From contig JANAVB010016199.1 in assembly GCA_029216955.1 (NCBI GenBank), positions 12,457,214 through 12,521,213 on the forward strand: a stretch of 64,000 nucleotides of DNA. The letters are read 5' to 3'. The position numbers were made by a program, and so were the translations under genes. The notes beneath the pieces are model-generated. The model saw only the letters and a list, made by a program, of their open reading frames with translations, made no database searches and was not told the origin of the DNA. Shown here piece after piece: positions 32,601 to 44,835 of this stretch (position 1 is its first letter; every line of letters starts with the position of its first letter). This stretch comes from Iris pallida (Eukaryota > Streptophyta > Magnoliopsida > Asparagales > Iridaceae).

Positions 32601-35600
32601 TGTCATGACCCGCACCCACTGTGAGGGTACGAGAACGTAACAACGCCCAGCCTACGCCGCAGTGTCGGCGGTAGAACGCTGTCCTAGGTCATAACATCTA
32701 ACAATATATCTCTAAGCAGTTTATACTCCCCGAATGGGGGTGACATAGCAGTAAAACTCAATCACAACTAAGGAAGAGATAGTACGATATGAAATAGAAC
32801 TCAAGGAAATAAATAGATGAAATAGTCTAAGATAATCCCAGCAATATCCAGAAGTACATGGTCTCAGATACAGAATGAAAGAATATATACAACTCTGAAC
32901 TCCAAATATAGTCTAGCTAAACATATCTCAAGACTGCATATAGTAAGATAAGCCTAACTAATCTAGTCTAGGCAATCGGAAGGATATCCTCAGCTACAGC
33001 TGGGTCCTCCTGAGGGTCCAGCTCGCAGGTGTCATCTAAGGCTACCCCGTAGTAAGTGTCCAGGCAAGCCTCCTCCTCGTCCTCTATAATATTTTCAACA
33101 GGTCCAGTCAGGACAGGAGCGAGTACAGTACATCTCAACAGTTCATAGCAGGTTAGAAGATATAATCATGCAGTAAAGTAAGATACAAGTACTGAAAGAA
33201 GTGTAGTATGTAAACAGAGAGAGAAAGCTGTAATAGAAATATCTACTATAAATAAAGAAGTAACATGTGGCTAGTGAGTCAGAGTATAATATAGACATGT
33301 AAATGGCAAAGGAGATTCTGATAAGACACTATGGAAGAGATTCTGATAAGATACTACTTGGGTATTATTCACATGTCTACTTCTACTCCCCCGTACCCCA
33401 ATCAGTACACAAGGATCCAAACAGGTTATGTTATGATTCTATGTAATAGCCCCCGAAGGGTGGTAAGCCCCCGAAGGGTGGTACATAGTAGTCCCAAAAA
33501 TGGGGATTCTAGGAGATTCTAGGACACCCAGTAAATGGGATAAGAGATTCTAGGAGACTCTGTGATCATAAGGGTATATGTCACAAGTAATCAAAGAACC
33601 AAAGAAGCATATGGCACGCTATGTAAGTGAAACGCACAGAACATAGAGTACCCGATGCTCCCTAAGGATAACATCTCAAGAAGGGATCCGTATAGTACTA
33701 ATCCGTGTGACCAACGTGACAGTACAAGTAAAGTAATCTACTGCAAAAAATAATTCTAAGCAGAATATGAAATGATCAGAGAATGTACTCGCCTGTATCT
33801 GAGTGTCCAATATAAAAAGTACCGTCCGAGGAGTGGTGTCTGGCTCCTAATCAGAACAGCACAAGTCACAACAAGTCTAAAATGACAAAATGAAGTTCTA
33901 CTATGCATTCTACATGATTCTAGGTCAATCTAGGCTAAAGTCAACTCTTGGTCAACTCTAGTCAACCCTAGAAGTCAACCTAGGTCAACCAAGTCTAATC
34001 TAGGTCAAACTAGTCTACACTAGACTAAACTAACCTACACTAGCTAGCACAACCCTTACAAGGCTATGCAAGCCTATACTAGCTATATCACAACATAGCT
34101 ACTAGCTATAACTAGAATATATCCAACATTCTAACATCATTCCTCATTACACCCATTGGTTAAATACTTTACATATAGCCTATAATACAGTTCATTTAGG
34201 ACATCACATATTTATATATATATCTAGGCTAAGTACTGTACCTACAGATATACATCACACATAGTACATATGTATACACATTATTCATAAAACATTGCAC
34301 ACTCCACATATAGATATTCATATCTAAAATATATACATACATGTGCCTAGAGAGAGAGGCAAGGCCTGAGTGTGTAGGCAGGAGAGTGCAATGTGAGAGC
34401 AGTGTGTAACAGGACTTTGTGTGTGTGTATGAATGTAGCTGTGTGTTTGTGTGCTATACATTGAGGCATACATGAAGCAATGTGCACATAACTAGTGGGC
34501 AAAAACTGGAAAACAGTGCAAGCATTCAACCAGTGTGTGTGTGTGTGTAAACCAGTGTGCAGGAATTAAAATCAGTGAACAGTAATGAGAAGTGCACAAA
34601 ACAGTGTGTGACTGCACTGGACTGAAACAGGAATGTAAATGTGAAAGGGAATCAACCATGGTTCATGATAATACACAAAATCAATCACAACAGTTTATAA
34701 TTCAGTTAACATATTGAAACACCAATACCCTTTGTTTAAAACTCAGCTTTTCAGTTATAGGATCAATTCCCAGCTCCTCTTTCAGGTTCTACAAGATTCA
34801 TGAATCAATAGCTAACAAGAAAACAATCCATACAACTAGAGTTGGTTTCAGATCAAGGTAAGGGTGTCCTCGAGTTTAAGAATTAATGAACCATCCAAAT
34901 AACTTCAGTTAATTGACAGTTCAAGAAAAGGAGACTTGCATCTCAGGTTTCATATCTCATTAGGAATCATTCATAACCTCAATAATCATAAGAAAACAGT
35001 TCACATAATCTAGTTTGCAATGAAATCCCAGGTTTCATATTAACAGTGAATAACCTATTCTCAGGTTTCCATCTTAAAACAACTTAGGAAACATTAGAAT
35101 CTATGTTGACAGTTCATCAAGGACTAGGTAATGACAGTTAGCAATTTAATGAATCCACCCATTAGCCAAAATCCTATTCTCATAATCAAAGCCTATAATC
35201 ATTTGTAAAAGCTTAGTAAATAGGAAATATAACATGTGGGAAACATCACAGTTAAGAACACATCATCAACCAAGGAATAAAAACATTGGAAAAAACTAGA
35301 AAACAGTGTCAGTGTGTATCAGTGAACCCAAAACCCATGCTCGAGACCAATATCACCCCAATCATTAAACTACTATGCAAAACCTAATCTATTACAGATC
35401 ATTAGACATATTAGGATCTTGATTAACAATTTAAAACACAATTAGAACTATTAGAATCGAATCAAAACAGAAACAAGTCCCAGGCACTGAACCACACAGT
35501 GCACGACACATGCACCACGATTTCCTACCTAGACACGACACCGGGACACATGGGGCTTGACACACGGGGTATCAGTCATGGCTCCATGCCACGTGTCAAG

Positions 35601-36113
35601 TCTTGTGTCCATATAAATCGTGTCGTGTCCGCTACAGACCTCGTATAGCAGGGGATCCCTGTAGCACGCGCACGAGCGTGTGCACGCGCGTGTCCAAGCC
35701 GTAAATCCGACACGAAATGACACTGATACTACCACAGCAGATCAAAAATGCATAAGCAATCATGAAACTAAATTTCCTATTCAAAAGCAAATCGAAAATA
35801 ACACCAACAGCCCCTTTGTGGCATTTTCAGAAACACCAGTATAGGGACACAGACACGTGTCCAAAACGGACACAAAATCCACTAACTTATGTTATGCTAG
35901 GTTAGACTAGAGTCACTTGACCTAACCAAGTCCACCTAACTAGGGTTAGCTCCTAGGTTGGTCTACATGGGTCCAAGCTAGCCAAAATTAATCTAGTCCA
36001 AACAATTCCAAAATAATTCCTAAAAATTCCCATAAATTCTAATTAATTCTAATAAATTTAAAATACCCCAAAAATGACAAAAATACCCTCATACTAGAAA
36101 TGTGGTAGTGACA
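32601..36113 (-). repeat. Chromodomain gypsy 3' LTR
   Basis: 3513 bp, highly similar to the other LTR throughout (same order of all sub-blocks, short indels in TA and TG tracts). It contains a cluster of seven W-box sequences (33923-34008), a TG-rich part (34370-34560) and no coding sequence. Purine-rich TTTTAAGGAGGGTAGATT on the minus strand just upstream (36114-36131) is the polypurine tract. Confidence 0.93.
33923..34008 (-). promoter_or_regulatory. Cluster of seven W-boxes in the LTR
   Basis: (A/G)GTCAA occurs seven times in 86 bp (33923, 33939, 33950, 33960, 33973, 33983, 34003). On the minus, transcribed, strand each is TTGAC(C/T), the WRKY transcription-factor core site. The cluster is also present in the other LTR (42471-42556) and, altered, in the third LTR (about 45408-45485). 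Confidence 0.6.
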
Positions 36114-36131
36114 AATCTACCCTCCTTAAAA
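36114..36131 (-). promoter_or_regulatory. Chromodomain gypsy polypurine tract
   Basis: The minus strand reads AAGGAGGGTAGATT immediately before the LTR start TGTCACTACC. Confidence 0.75.
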
Positions 36132-36192
36132 GAATTTCGTCCTCGAAATTGAAAGGCGAAATGCAACTGATGAGAAGGATAGAAAGCATACC

Positions 36193-36615
36193 TCACGGTC
36201 CAAAAAAATAAGGGTAGCGCTCGCGCATCTCATCCTCCCGCTCCGAGGTAGACTCTCCTGGAAAATGATGCCTCCATGCGACGCGCACCAAAGGTATCAC
36301 CTGGTTCCTCAGAACCTTCTCCCGTCGATCCAGAATCTCCACTGGCTGCTCTGGATAGCTGAGAGAAGGCCCAACCTCTATCTCTGAATGATCGAGCACA
36401 TAGCTAGGATCAGCCACGTACCGTCTCAACTGTGATACGTGAAATACGTTGTGGACCCCCACTATTACAGGCGGCAAGTCAAGCCTGTATACAACGTCAC
36501 CGACTCTCCCGCTGATAACGAAAGGGCCGATGAAGCGCGGGCTAAGCTTCTAGCCTCCACCGAAACGTATCGTACCACGAGTCGGAGATATCCTCAAGAA
36601 AACCTGGTCTCTGAC
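36193..36615 (-). pseudogene. Gypsy integrase C-terminus with chromodomain-like end
   Basis: After the probable intron the frame reads VRDQVFLRISPTRGTIRFGG, one stop (TAG), KLSPRFIGPFVISGRVGDVV, HNVFHVSQLRRYVADPSYVL, then EILDRREKVLRNQVIPLVRV and AWRHHFPGESTSEREDEMRE. The last block is the chromodomain-like C-terminus of Tekay-type integrases, thought to guide insertion to heterochromatin. Confidence 0.85.
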
Positions 36616-36708
36616 CTAATCACAAGCAAGGTCTCAATTAATATAATAAACAAACATGATCAAAAATCACAACAAACAACCTAAATCTAATCCTACCCTA
36701 ATCTGTAC
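36616..36708 (-). other. Probable 93-nt intron in integrase
   Basis: Minus strand: GAG|GTACAGATT...GTGATTAG|GTCAG. Canonical GT-AG ends, AT-rich, with in-frame stops. Removing it joins the LEFE end of the upstream frame to VRDQVFL, the continuous order expected in chromovirus integrases. Confidence 0.7.
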
Positions 36709-37341
36709 CTCAAACTCCAAGGGCCTCCGGTGGCTATCGGCCCAGTGCCGATGTCTGTCCTGCACCATGCAAAGTCTGTCCCTGATGAGCTTTACCTTCT
36801 CGGCCGTATCAACAACCATCTCTGGCCCCAGTAAAGCTCGCTCACCAACATCATCCCAGGATAAGGGTATACGGCACCTATGCCCGTACAGAGCCTCGAA
36901 AGGTGACATCTCAATGCTGGCCTGGTAACTATTATTGTAAGCAAACTCCACCAAATGAAGATGATCCTCCCAGGAACCTCCAAAGTCCAGGACGTACGTC
37001 CGCAGCATATCCTCAAGGGTCTGAATAGTCTGCTCTGACTGTCCGTCCATCTGGGGGTGGTATGCAGTACTAAACTTGAGCTGAGTGCCCAAGCTGGTCT
37101 ATAGACTCCTCCAGAAATGGAAAGTAAAACGACTATCCCGATCTGAGACGATGCTGATCGGAACTCCGTGGATCCTGACTATTTGCCGCATATACAACTC
37201 CGCCAGCCTCTCTGTAGACGTACCCACCTTGAATGGCAAGAAGTGGGCCGATTTGGTCAACCTGTCAACGATGACCCAAATCGTGTCTTTTCCTCCTGGA
37301 GTACGCGACAATCCTGAAACGAAATCTATAGTGATATGCTT
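36709..37341 (-). pseudogene. Gypsy integrase core
   Basis: Strand transfer enzyme. The first catalytic Asp lies in [17 protein letters not shown], the second in [15 protein letters not shown]. After a TAG, FSTAYHPQMDGQSEQTIQTL gives the Glu. WEDHLHLVEFAYNNSYQASI and LRTYVLDFGG follow. Another TAG interrupts before 37342. Stops at both sites correspond to CAG or TGG codons changed by one transition. Confidence 0.9.
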
Positions 37342-38952
37342 CTATTTCCACTCGGGAATGGGCAGTGGCTGCAACAATCCACCGGGCCTCTGTCTCTCTG
37401 CCTTGACCTGCTGACAGACCAAACACCTAGCCACGAAGCGAGCCACCTCCCGCTTCATTCCTGACCACCATACATGCTCCCGCATATCTCGGAACATCTT
37501 GTTGGCACCCGGGTGTATAGAGTACTGAGATCTGTGGGCCTCCTGCATAACCTGCTCTCTGAGATCTCTACTGGGCACACATAACCTGGAACCGTGCCTC
37601 AAGGCACCATCCTCTGTAAGAGAAAACTTGCCCTCCAGCAATCCTGCCCGAACCTGCTCTCGGAGACACCGCAAAGCAACGTCCTCAAACTGTGCCGACT
37701 TGATCCTCTCTACCAAGTCTGACTGAATCTGCATCCCCCATAGCTGTATCTGCACTCCAAGCATGATCACCTTAATCCCAAGACTCTCCAAGTCTGCAAG
37801 CAAGTGCCGATCCATGGTTAAATACATGGCTGTCGAATACCTACTCAAGGCATCGGCAACCACGTTGGCCTTCCCTGGGTGATACTGAAGTAGGATATCA
37901 AAATTCTTTATCAACTCCAGCCATCTGCGCTGTCTCATGTTCAACTCCTTCTGAGTGAACACATACTTTAAGCTCTTGTGATCTGTGAAGATCTCCACCC
38001 TCTCACCATACAGATAATGCTTCCACAGCTTCAGAGCAAATATCACTGCTGCCAGCTCCAGGTCGTGGGTAGGGTAGTTCTTCTCATGGGGACGCAATTG
38101 CCTGGAAGCATAGGCAATCACCTTTCCATGCTGCTGCAAGACGTAACCCAGCCCCTTCCCTGAAGCATCACTATAAATAGTGAATCCACCTGATCCTGAA
38201 GGCAACGTCAGAATCGGAGCTGTCGTCAGCCGCTTCTTCAACTCATCAAAAGCTACCTGACACTCCTCTGATCATACATACTCAGCATCCTTCCGGGTCA
38301 ACCGTGTCAATGGCTCTGCAACCCGGAAGAAATCCTGCATGAATCTCCGATAGTATCCTGCCAGCCCCAGGAAACTCCTGATCTCTACAACTGAAGTCGG
38401 TGCTGCCCACGCCTCAACTGCTACAATCTTCTTGGGGTCAACTGAGATACCATTTCCAGTCACCACATGCCCCAAGAAGTCTACCCGATCCAAGAAGAAC
38501 TCACACTTGGAGAGCTTCTCGTAAAGCTGCTCCTTCCTGAGAGTCTCCAACACGATCCTCAAATGCTCCTCGTGCTCCTCCTCAGTCTTGGAATATACCA
38601 AGATGTCGTCAATAAACACCACCACAAACTGATCCAGATACTGGTGAAACACCTTGTTCATAAGGTTCATAAACACTGCTGGTGCATTGGTTAGCCCAAA
38701 CGGCATAACCAAAAGCTCGAACTGCCTGTACCGCATCCTGAAAGCGGTCTTGGGAATATCCTTCCTCTTCACCTTCACCTGGTGATATCCCGACCTCAGA
38801 TCAATCTTGGAAAATACTCGAGCTCCGCTCAACTGGTCAAATAGATCGTCGATCCGCGACAGTAGGTATTTGTTCTTGACCGTGAGGTTGTTGAGTGCCC
38901 TATAGTCAATACACATGCGTACTGACCCATCCTTCTTCGACACAAACAACAC
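37342..38952 (-). pseudogene. Gypsy reverse transcriptase, RNase H and integrase zinc domain
   Basis: 38272-38952: RT with [39 protein letters not shown] and catalytic [15 protein letters not shown] (usual Trp) follows. 37342-38241: RNase H starting [16 protein letters not shown] (YSDAS intact), [20 protein letters not shown] and [20 protein letters not shown]. The integrase HHCC zinc domain follows ([36 protein letters not shown]). Catalytic residues are present in both enzymes. Confidence 0.92.
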
Positions 38953-38961
38953 TGGTGCACC

Positions 38962-39700
38962 CTATGGCGACGAACTCGAGCGGATGAAGCCCTTATCCTG
39001 TAGCTCATCCACCTGCTTCTTCAGCTCCACCAGCTCGCAATTGTTCATCCGATAGACATGCTGAGAGATGGGTTCTGCTTCTGGAACCAAGTCTATCGAG
39101 AACTCTATGTCCCTGTCTGGTGGCAGTCCCGACAACTCCTCTGGGAAAACATCCATATAATCTGCTATCAAGGGGTGTAGAATCGTCTGCTCCTCGACCG
39201 AGACTCCACAGAAGACTCTGCTGCTCTGCTCTGCCTGACGTCTAGAGTACTCAAACTCTGGCTCCCACGGTGCTCTGAAGAGAACTCTACCCCCTCTGCA
39301 ATAAATGTTGGCATGGTGCCTACTCAACCAATCCATGCCTAGTACTATATCGTAGTTCGGCAATAGCATTACGAGCAGGCTCACCTCCAACTCACGGCCT
39401 CCCAAAACTACTCTCCGACCCTTACAAACATCACTCACGAGGATAATACCACCCCCGGTCATGATCTTGTAAGTCCTAGGCAACGATTCAGCTATGATAC
39501 CATGTCTAATCGCAAAAGATACTGATATGAAGCTATACGAAGCACCGAAATCGAATAATACAAATGTTGGACTGGAGTCGAGAAGAATTGAACCTGCGAT
39601 CAGCTCTCCTATCATCTCTGCATCCCCAGCTGCCATGGCGAAAGCTCGCCCCTGCTGGCCTCCCCTGGCCTGCTGCTGGTGCTGGACGAACCTCTGCTGC
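38962..39700 (-). pseudogene. Gypsy aspartic protease
   Basis: FVLFDFGASYSFISVSFAI marks the active site, with DFG in place of the catalytic DSG. NYDIVLGMDWLSRHHANIYC is the second protease half. FPEELSGLPPDRDIEFSIDL then enters RT. With the Ser/Thr after Asp lost, this copy should be inactive. The Ser-to-Phe change is a C-to-T transition. Confidence 0.88.
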
Positions 39701-40923
39701 TATGTCGGTAGGGCTGGTCCCCTCTGCTGGCCTGCTGGAGCTCTGGCTCTTCCTCCCGGGCCTGCTCGTGCTATGCGGCACTCCCTCATCTGGTGGTCTG
39801 CTGAGCCACACACCATGCACAGGCCCAGCCTCTTCCGATACTCATTGAAGACGTGTCCAGGCTTCTTACAGTAGGCACAAGTGACTCCCTGTCTCTGACC
39901 CTGCTGGTGCTGTCTCGGCTGCTGCTGCTGAACTGGCCTCTGCTGGATCGGCTGCGGCTGAAACTGCCTCAGCTGCTGATGCTGAAAGTGGGGCCTCTTG
40001 GTCTGGCCCCCACTACTGCTGCCTCCAACTGGGTCTCTCCCCCTCTTGAGCCTAAGCTCAAGATCATCCTCTGCTAGCAAGGCTCCCGTCAAGATCTCCT
40101 CAAATGTAGCATCTCTGCTGCCCTTGGTCAGGGACTTGACCTCCTTGACCAGACCCTTTCAGAACCTCTGGGCCTTCGTCGTCTCGCTCAAACCCTCTAC
40201 AAACCTGCCGAGACGACCAAACTCTCCAGCATACTCCTCTACTGAGAGGCTCCCCTGGACCAAGCTCTCAAACTGTGACTCTAAGGCTCTGACTGCTGAA
40301 TCTGGGAAGAACTTCCTCTTGAAGAAGCCCCTGAACTACTCCCAAGTCTGCCCCGGTACTCCCACCCTGGGGTCTGACTGATACCAGGTGCGAGCAAGAT
40401 CTCGCATCCGGCTAGCTGCAGCCTCGATCTGAAGGTCTGCTGGAATCCTGGGCAAGCGGAAGATCTCCTCTATATGCTCGATCCACTCATCGGCATATAG
40501 GATCCCCTCTATCCCTAGAAAGTCTCTGGGGCTCATCTTCTGAAACTGTTCGATCCCCGGTGTCCTCGGCTGCTGCACCACTGGTCGAGCTACGGCTGTC
40601 GTGACGGCCAAATCCATGCCTCTGTCCTGTCGAGCCTGCTGTCGTTCCATGAACTGCTAGAAATACGTGAACATCTGAGCTGCGTCCACGTGTCCTGGAG
40701 GCGGTGGCTGTTGGAAGGGATCCTCTGGAATGACCGGGTCCTGTCTCCCAGTCGGTGGATGCATACCCCCTGCTGCGGCTGCCGAGGTCTCAATACGAGC
40801 TGAGGTGGCAGGAGCTGTAGTCCCCTGGCCTCGCCGTGCTGGCTGAGAGGTAGCAGTCCCCTCTATAGCATCCTCATGAATGGCACGCTGCGATCTAGTC
40901 TCTATCATCCTGAAGATAGACAA
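39700..40923 (-). pseudogene. Gypsy gag
   Basis: Starts near MIETRSQRAIHEDAIEGTAT (40923 region). A capsid domain follows (FQKMSPRDFLGIEGILYADE, WIEHIEEIFRLPRIPADLQI, SQFESLVQGSLSVEEYAGEF), then a Gln-rich spacer and two CCHC units: CAYCKKPGHVFNEY, whose last Cys is Tyr, and CMVCGSADHQMREC. Isolated stops lie near 40655, 40335, 40160 and 39699; each fits a single C-to-T or G-to-A change. Confidence 0.9.
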
Positions 40924-41148
40924 ACAAGAGTATCAATTTCTGAGAAAGAAGCGAAATAACAAAGGCAGACAATTATAATTCAAAGGATCAGCTGACAAAA
41001 GGATTTAGATGGCAATAAAAGAAATTTTTCTAAAGTGATTGAGTATCTGAAATTAATATCCTATATCCTACTGTAGGCTGTAGTGATACTCTAATTCGAA
41101 TACCACTGCACTTCTAGTCTAGACCTGCATGGGCCACCACTAAAAACG

Positions 41149-44100
41149 TGTCACGACCCGCACCCACTGTGAGGGTACGAGAACGTAACAACGCCCAGCC
41201 TACGCCGCAGTGTCGGCGGTAGAACGTTGTCCTAGGTCACAACATCTAACAATATATCTCTAAGCAGTTTATACTCCCCGAATGGGGGTGACATAGCAGT
41301 AAAACTCAATCACAACTAAGGAAGAGATAGCACGATATGAAATAGAACTCAAGGAAATAAATAGATGAAATAGTCTAAGATAATCACAGCAATATCCAGA
41401 AGTACATGGTCTCAGATACAGAATGAAAGAATATATACAACTCTGAACTCTAAATATAGTCTAGCTAAACATGTCTCAAGACTGCATAAAGTAAGATAAG
41501 CCTAACTAATCTAGTCTAGGCAATCGGAGGGATATCCTCAGCTACAGCTGGGTCCTCCTGAGGGTCCAGCTCGCAGGTGTCATCTAAGGCTGCCCCGTAG
41601 TAAGTGTCCAGGCAAGCCTCCTCATCGTCCTCTATAATATTTTCAACAGGTCCAGTCAGGACAGGAGCGAGTACAGTACATCTCAACAGTTCATAGCAGG
41701 TTAGAAGATATAATCATACAGTAAAGTAAGATACAAGTACTGAAAGAAGTACAGTATGTAAACAGAGATAGAAAGCTGTAATAGAAATATCTACTATAAA
41801 TAAAGAACTAACATGTGGCTAGTGAGTCAGAGTATAATATAGACATGTAAATGGCATAGGAGATTCTGATAAGACACTATGGAAGAGATTCTGATAAGAT
41901 ACTACTTGAGTATTATCCAAATGTCTACTTCTACTCCCCCGTACCCCAATCAGTACACAAGGATCCAAACAGGTTATGTTATGATTCTATGTAATAGCCC
42001 CCGAAGGGTGGTAAGCCCCCGAAGGGTGGTACATAGTAGTCCCAAAAATGGGGATTCTAGGAGATTTTAGGACACCCAGTAAATAAGATAAGAGATTCTA
42101 GGAGACTCTGTGATCATAAGGATATATGTCACAAGTAATCAAAGAACCAAAGAAGCATATGGTACGCTATGTAAGTGAAACGCACAGAACGTAGAGTACC
42201 CGATGCTCCCTAAGGATAACATCTCAAGAAGGGATCCGTATAGTACTAATTTATGTGACCAATGTGACAGTACAAGTAAAGTAATCTACTGCAGGAAATA
42301 ATTCTAAGCAGGATATGAAATGATCAGAGAATGTACTCGCCTGTATCTGAGTGTCCAATATAAAAAGTACCGTCCGAGGAGTGGTGTCTGGCTCCTAATC
42401 AGAACAGCACAAGTCACAACAAGTCTAAAATGACAAAATGAAGTTCTACTATGCATTCTACATGATTCTAGGTCAATCTAGGCTAAAGTCAACTCTTGGT
42501 CAACTCTAGTCAACCCTAGAAGTCAACCTAGGTCAACCAAGTCTAATCTAGGTCAAACTAGTCTACACTAGACTAAACTAACCTACACTAGCTAGCACAA
42601 CCCTTACAAGGCTATGCAAGCCTATACTAGCTATATCACAACATAGCTACTAGCTATAACTAGAATATATCCAACATTCTAACATCATTCCTCATTACAC
42701 CCATTGGTTAAATACTTTACATATAGCCTATAATACAGTTCATTTAGGACATCACATATTTATATATATATATCTAGGCTAAGTACTGTACCTATAGATA
42801 TACATCACACATAGTACATATGTATACACATTATTCATAAAACATTGCACACTCCACATATAGATATTCATATCTAAAATATATACATACATGTGCCTAG
42901 AGAGAGAGGGAAGGCCTGAGTGTGTAGGCAGGAGAGTGCAATGTGAGAGCAGTGTGTAACAGGACTTTATGTGTGTGTGTATGAATGTAGCTGTGTGTTT
43001 GTGTGCTATACATTGAGGCATACATGAAGCAATGTGCACATAACTAGTGGGCAAAAACTGGAAAACAGTGCAAGCATTCAACCAGTGTGTGTGTGTGTGT
43101 AAACCAGTGTGCAGGAATTAAAATCAGTGAACAGTAATGGGAAGTGCACAAAACAGTGTGTGTGACTGCACTGGACTGAAACAGGAATGTAAATGTGAAA
43201 GGGAATCAACCATGGTTCATGATAAAACACAAAATCAATCACAACAGTTTATAATTCAGTTAACATATTGAAACACCAATACCCTTTGTTTAAAACTCAG
43301 CTTTTCAGTTATAGGATCAATTCCCAGCTCCTCTTTCAGGTTCTACAAGATTCATGAATCAATAGCTAACAAGAAAATAATCCATACAACTAGAGTTGGT
43401 TTCAGATCAAGGTAAGGGTGTCCTCGAGTTTAAGAATTAATGAACCATCCAAATAACTTCAGTTAATTGACAGTTCAAGAAAAGGAGACTTGCATCTCAG
43501 GTTTTATATCTCATTAGGAATCATTCATAACCTCAATAATCATAAGAAAACAGTTCACATAATCTAGTTTGCAATGAAATCCAAGGTTTCATATTAACAG
43601 TGAATAACCTATTCTCAGGTTTCCATCTTAAAACAACTTAGGAAACATTAGAATCTATGTTGACAGTTCATCAAGGACTAGGTAATGACAGTTAGCAATT
43701 TAATGAATCCACCCATTAGCCAAAATCCTATTCTCATAATCAAAGCCTATAATCATTTGTAAAAGCTTAGTAAATAGGAAATATAACATGTGGGAAACAT
43801 CACAGTTAAGAACACATCATCAACCAAGAAATAAAAATATTGGGAAAAACTGGAAAACAGTGTCAGTGTGTATCAGTGAACCCAAAACCCATTCTCGAGA
43901 CCAATATCACCCCAATCATTAAACTACTATGCAAAACCTAATCTATTACAGATCATTAGACATATTAGGATCTTGATTAACAATTTAAAACACAATTAGA
44001 ACTATTAAAATCGAATCAAAACAGAAACAAGTCCCAGGCACTGAACCACACAGTGCACGACACGTGCACCACGATTTCCTACCTAGACACGACACGGGGA

Positions 44101-44667
44101 CACATGGGGCTTGACACTCGGGGTGTCAGTCATGGCCCCATGCCACGTGTCAAGTCTCGTGTCCATACAAATCGTGTCGTGTCCGCTACAGACCCTGTGT
44201 AGCAGGGGATCCCTGTAGCACGCGCGCGAGCGTGTGCACGCACGTGTCCAAGCCGTAAATCCGACACGAAACGACATTGATACTACCACAGCAGATCAAA
44301 AATGCATAAGCAATCATGAAACTAAATTTCCTATTCAAAAGCAAATCGAAAATAACACCAACAGCCCCTTTGTGGCATTTTCACAAACACCAGTGTAGGG
44401 ACACAGACACGTGTCCAAAACGAACACAAAACCCACTAACTTAAGTCATGCTAGGTTAGACTAGAGTCACTTGACCTAACCAAGTCCAACTAACTAGGGT
44501 TAGCTCCTAGGTTGGTCTACATGGGTCCAAACTAGCCAAAATCAATCTAGTCCAAACAATTCTAAAATAATTCCTAAAAATTCCCATAAATTCTAATTAA
44601 TTCTAATAAATTTAAAATACCCCAAAAATGACAAAAATACTCTCACACTAGAAATGTGGTAGTGATA
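41149..44667 (-). repeat. Chromodomain gypsy 5' LTR
   Basis: 3519 bp. The outer end is GTAGTGATA at 44667 where the other LTR has GTAGTGACA, a change of the terminal CA to TA. It carries the same seven W-boxes (42471-42556). No standard tRNA-Met primer site follows the inner end at 41148; the next 60 bases read GTTTTTAGTGGTGGCCCATG and onward. Confidence 0.92.
42471..42556 (-). promoter_or_regulatory. W-box cluster, 5' LTR copy
   Basis: Same seven (A/G)GTCAA sites and spacing as at 33923-34008. As this LTR starts transcription, this is the copy that could act. Confidence 0.6.
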
Positions 44668-44711
44668 AGAACGGATAGCTCAGAACACAACCCAACCGGA
44701 GAGGATACTCT

Positions 44712-44835
44712 GAGAGATCCATCTGAGTAGGACGTATACTCTGAGCGATCACCTTTACAAGAATGATATTAGTAGTGGGATTGAGTGTTGGAGGAGATAT
44801 TATCAGAGTATACGTCCTACTCAGATGGGTCTCTC
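44712..44835. repeat. 33-bp inverted repeat (hairpin, 58-nt loop)
   Basis: Left arm 44712-44744 begins GAGAGATCCATCTGAGTAGG; right arm 44803-44835 is its reverse complement with one difference, which would be a G-U pair in RNA. No transposon termini or coding sequence seen around it. Confidence 0.85.

Larger units (their letters stand above)
32601..44667 (-). mobile_element. Complete chromodomain Ty3/gypsy retrotransposon
   Basis: 12,067 bp, coding on the minus strand. LTRs are at 32601-36113 and 41149-44667 (TGTCA(T/C)GACC at one end, GTAGTGA(C/T)A at the other) with duplication AGAAC at 32596-32600 and 44668-44672. Gag, protease, RT, RNase H, integrase and a C-terminal chromodomain-like segment are present, as in Tekay/Del chromoviruses. 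About nine isolated nonsense codons but few indels, so it is fairly recent. Confidence 0.95.

Noticed and set aside
33200..35700. Small ORFs in the gypsy LTRs (for example near 33331, 34347, 35529)
   Set aside because: They are paired in both LTRs by descent but have no domain, are short and are not in a coding part of the element.
39560..39620. Protein kinase DFG motif
   Set aside because: The DFGA is the damaged protease active site (usual DSGA) of the gypsy, in protease context.
39533..40092. Overlapping frames on both strands around gypsy gag
   Set aside because: Only the minus frame carries the zinc-knuckle and Gln-rich gag features; others are shadows of CAG/CTG-rich DNA.
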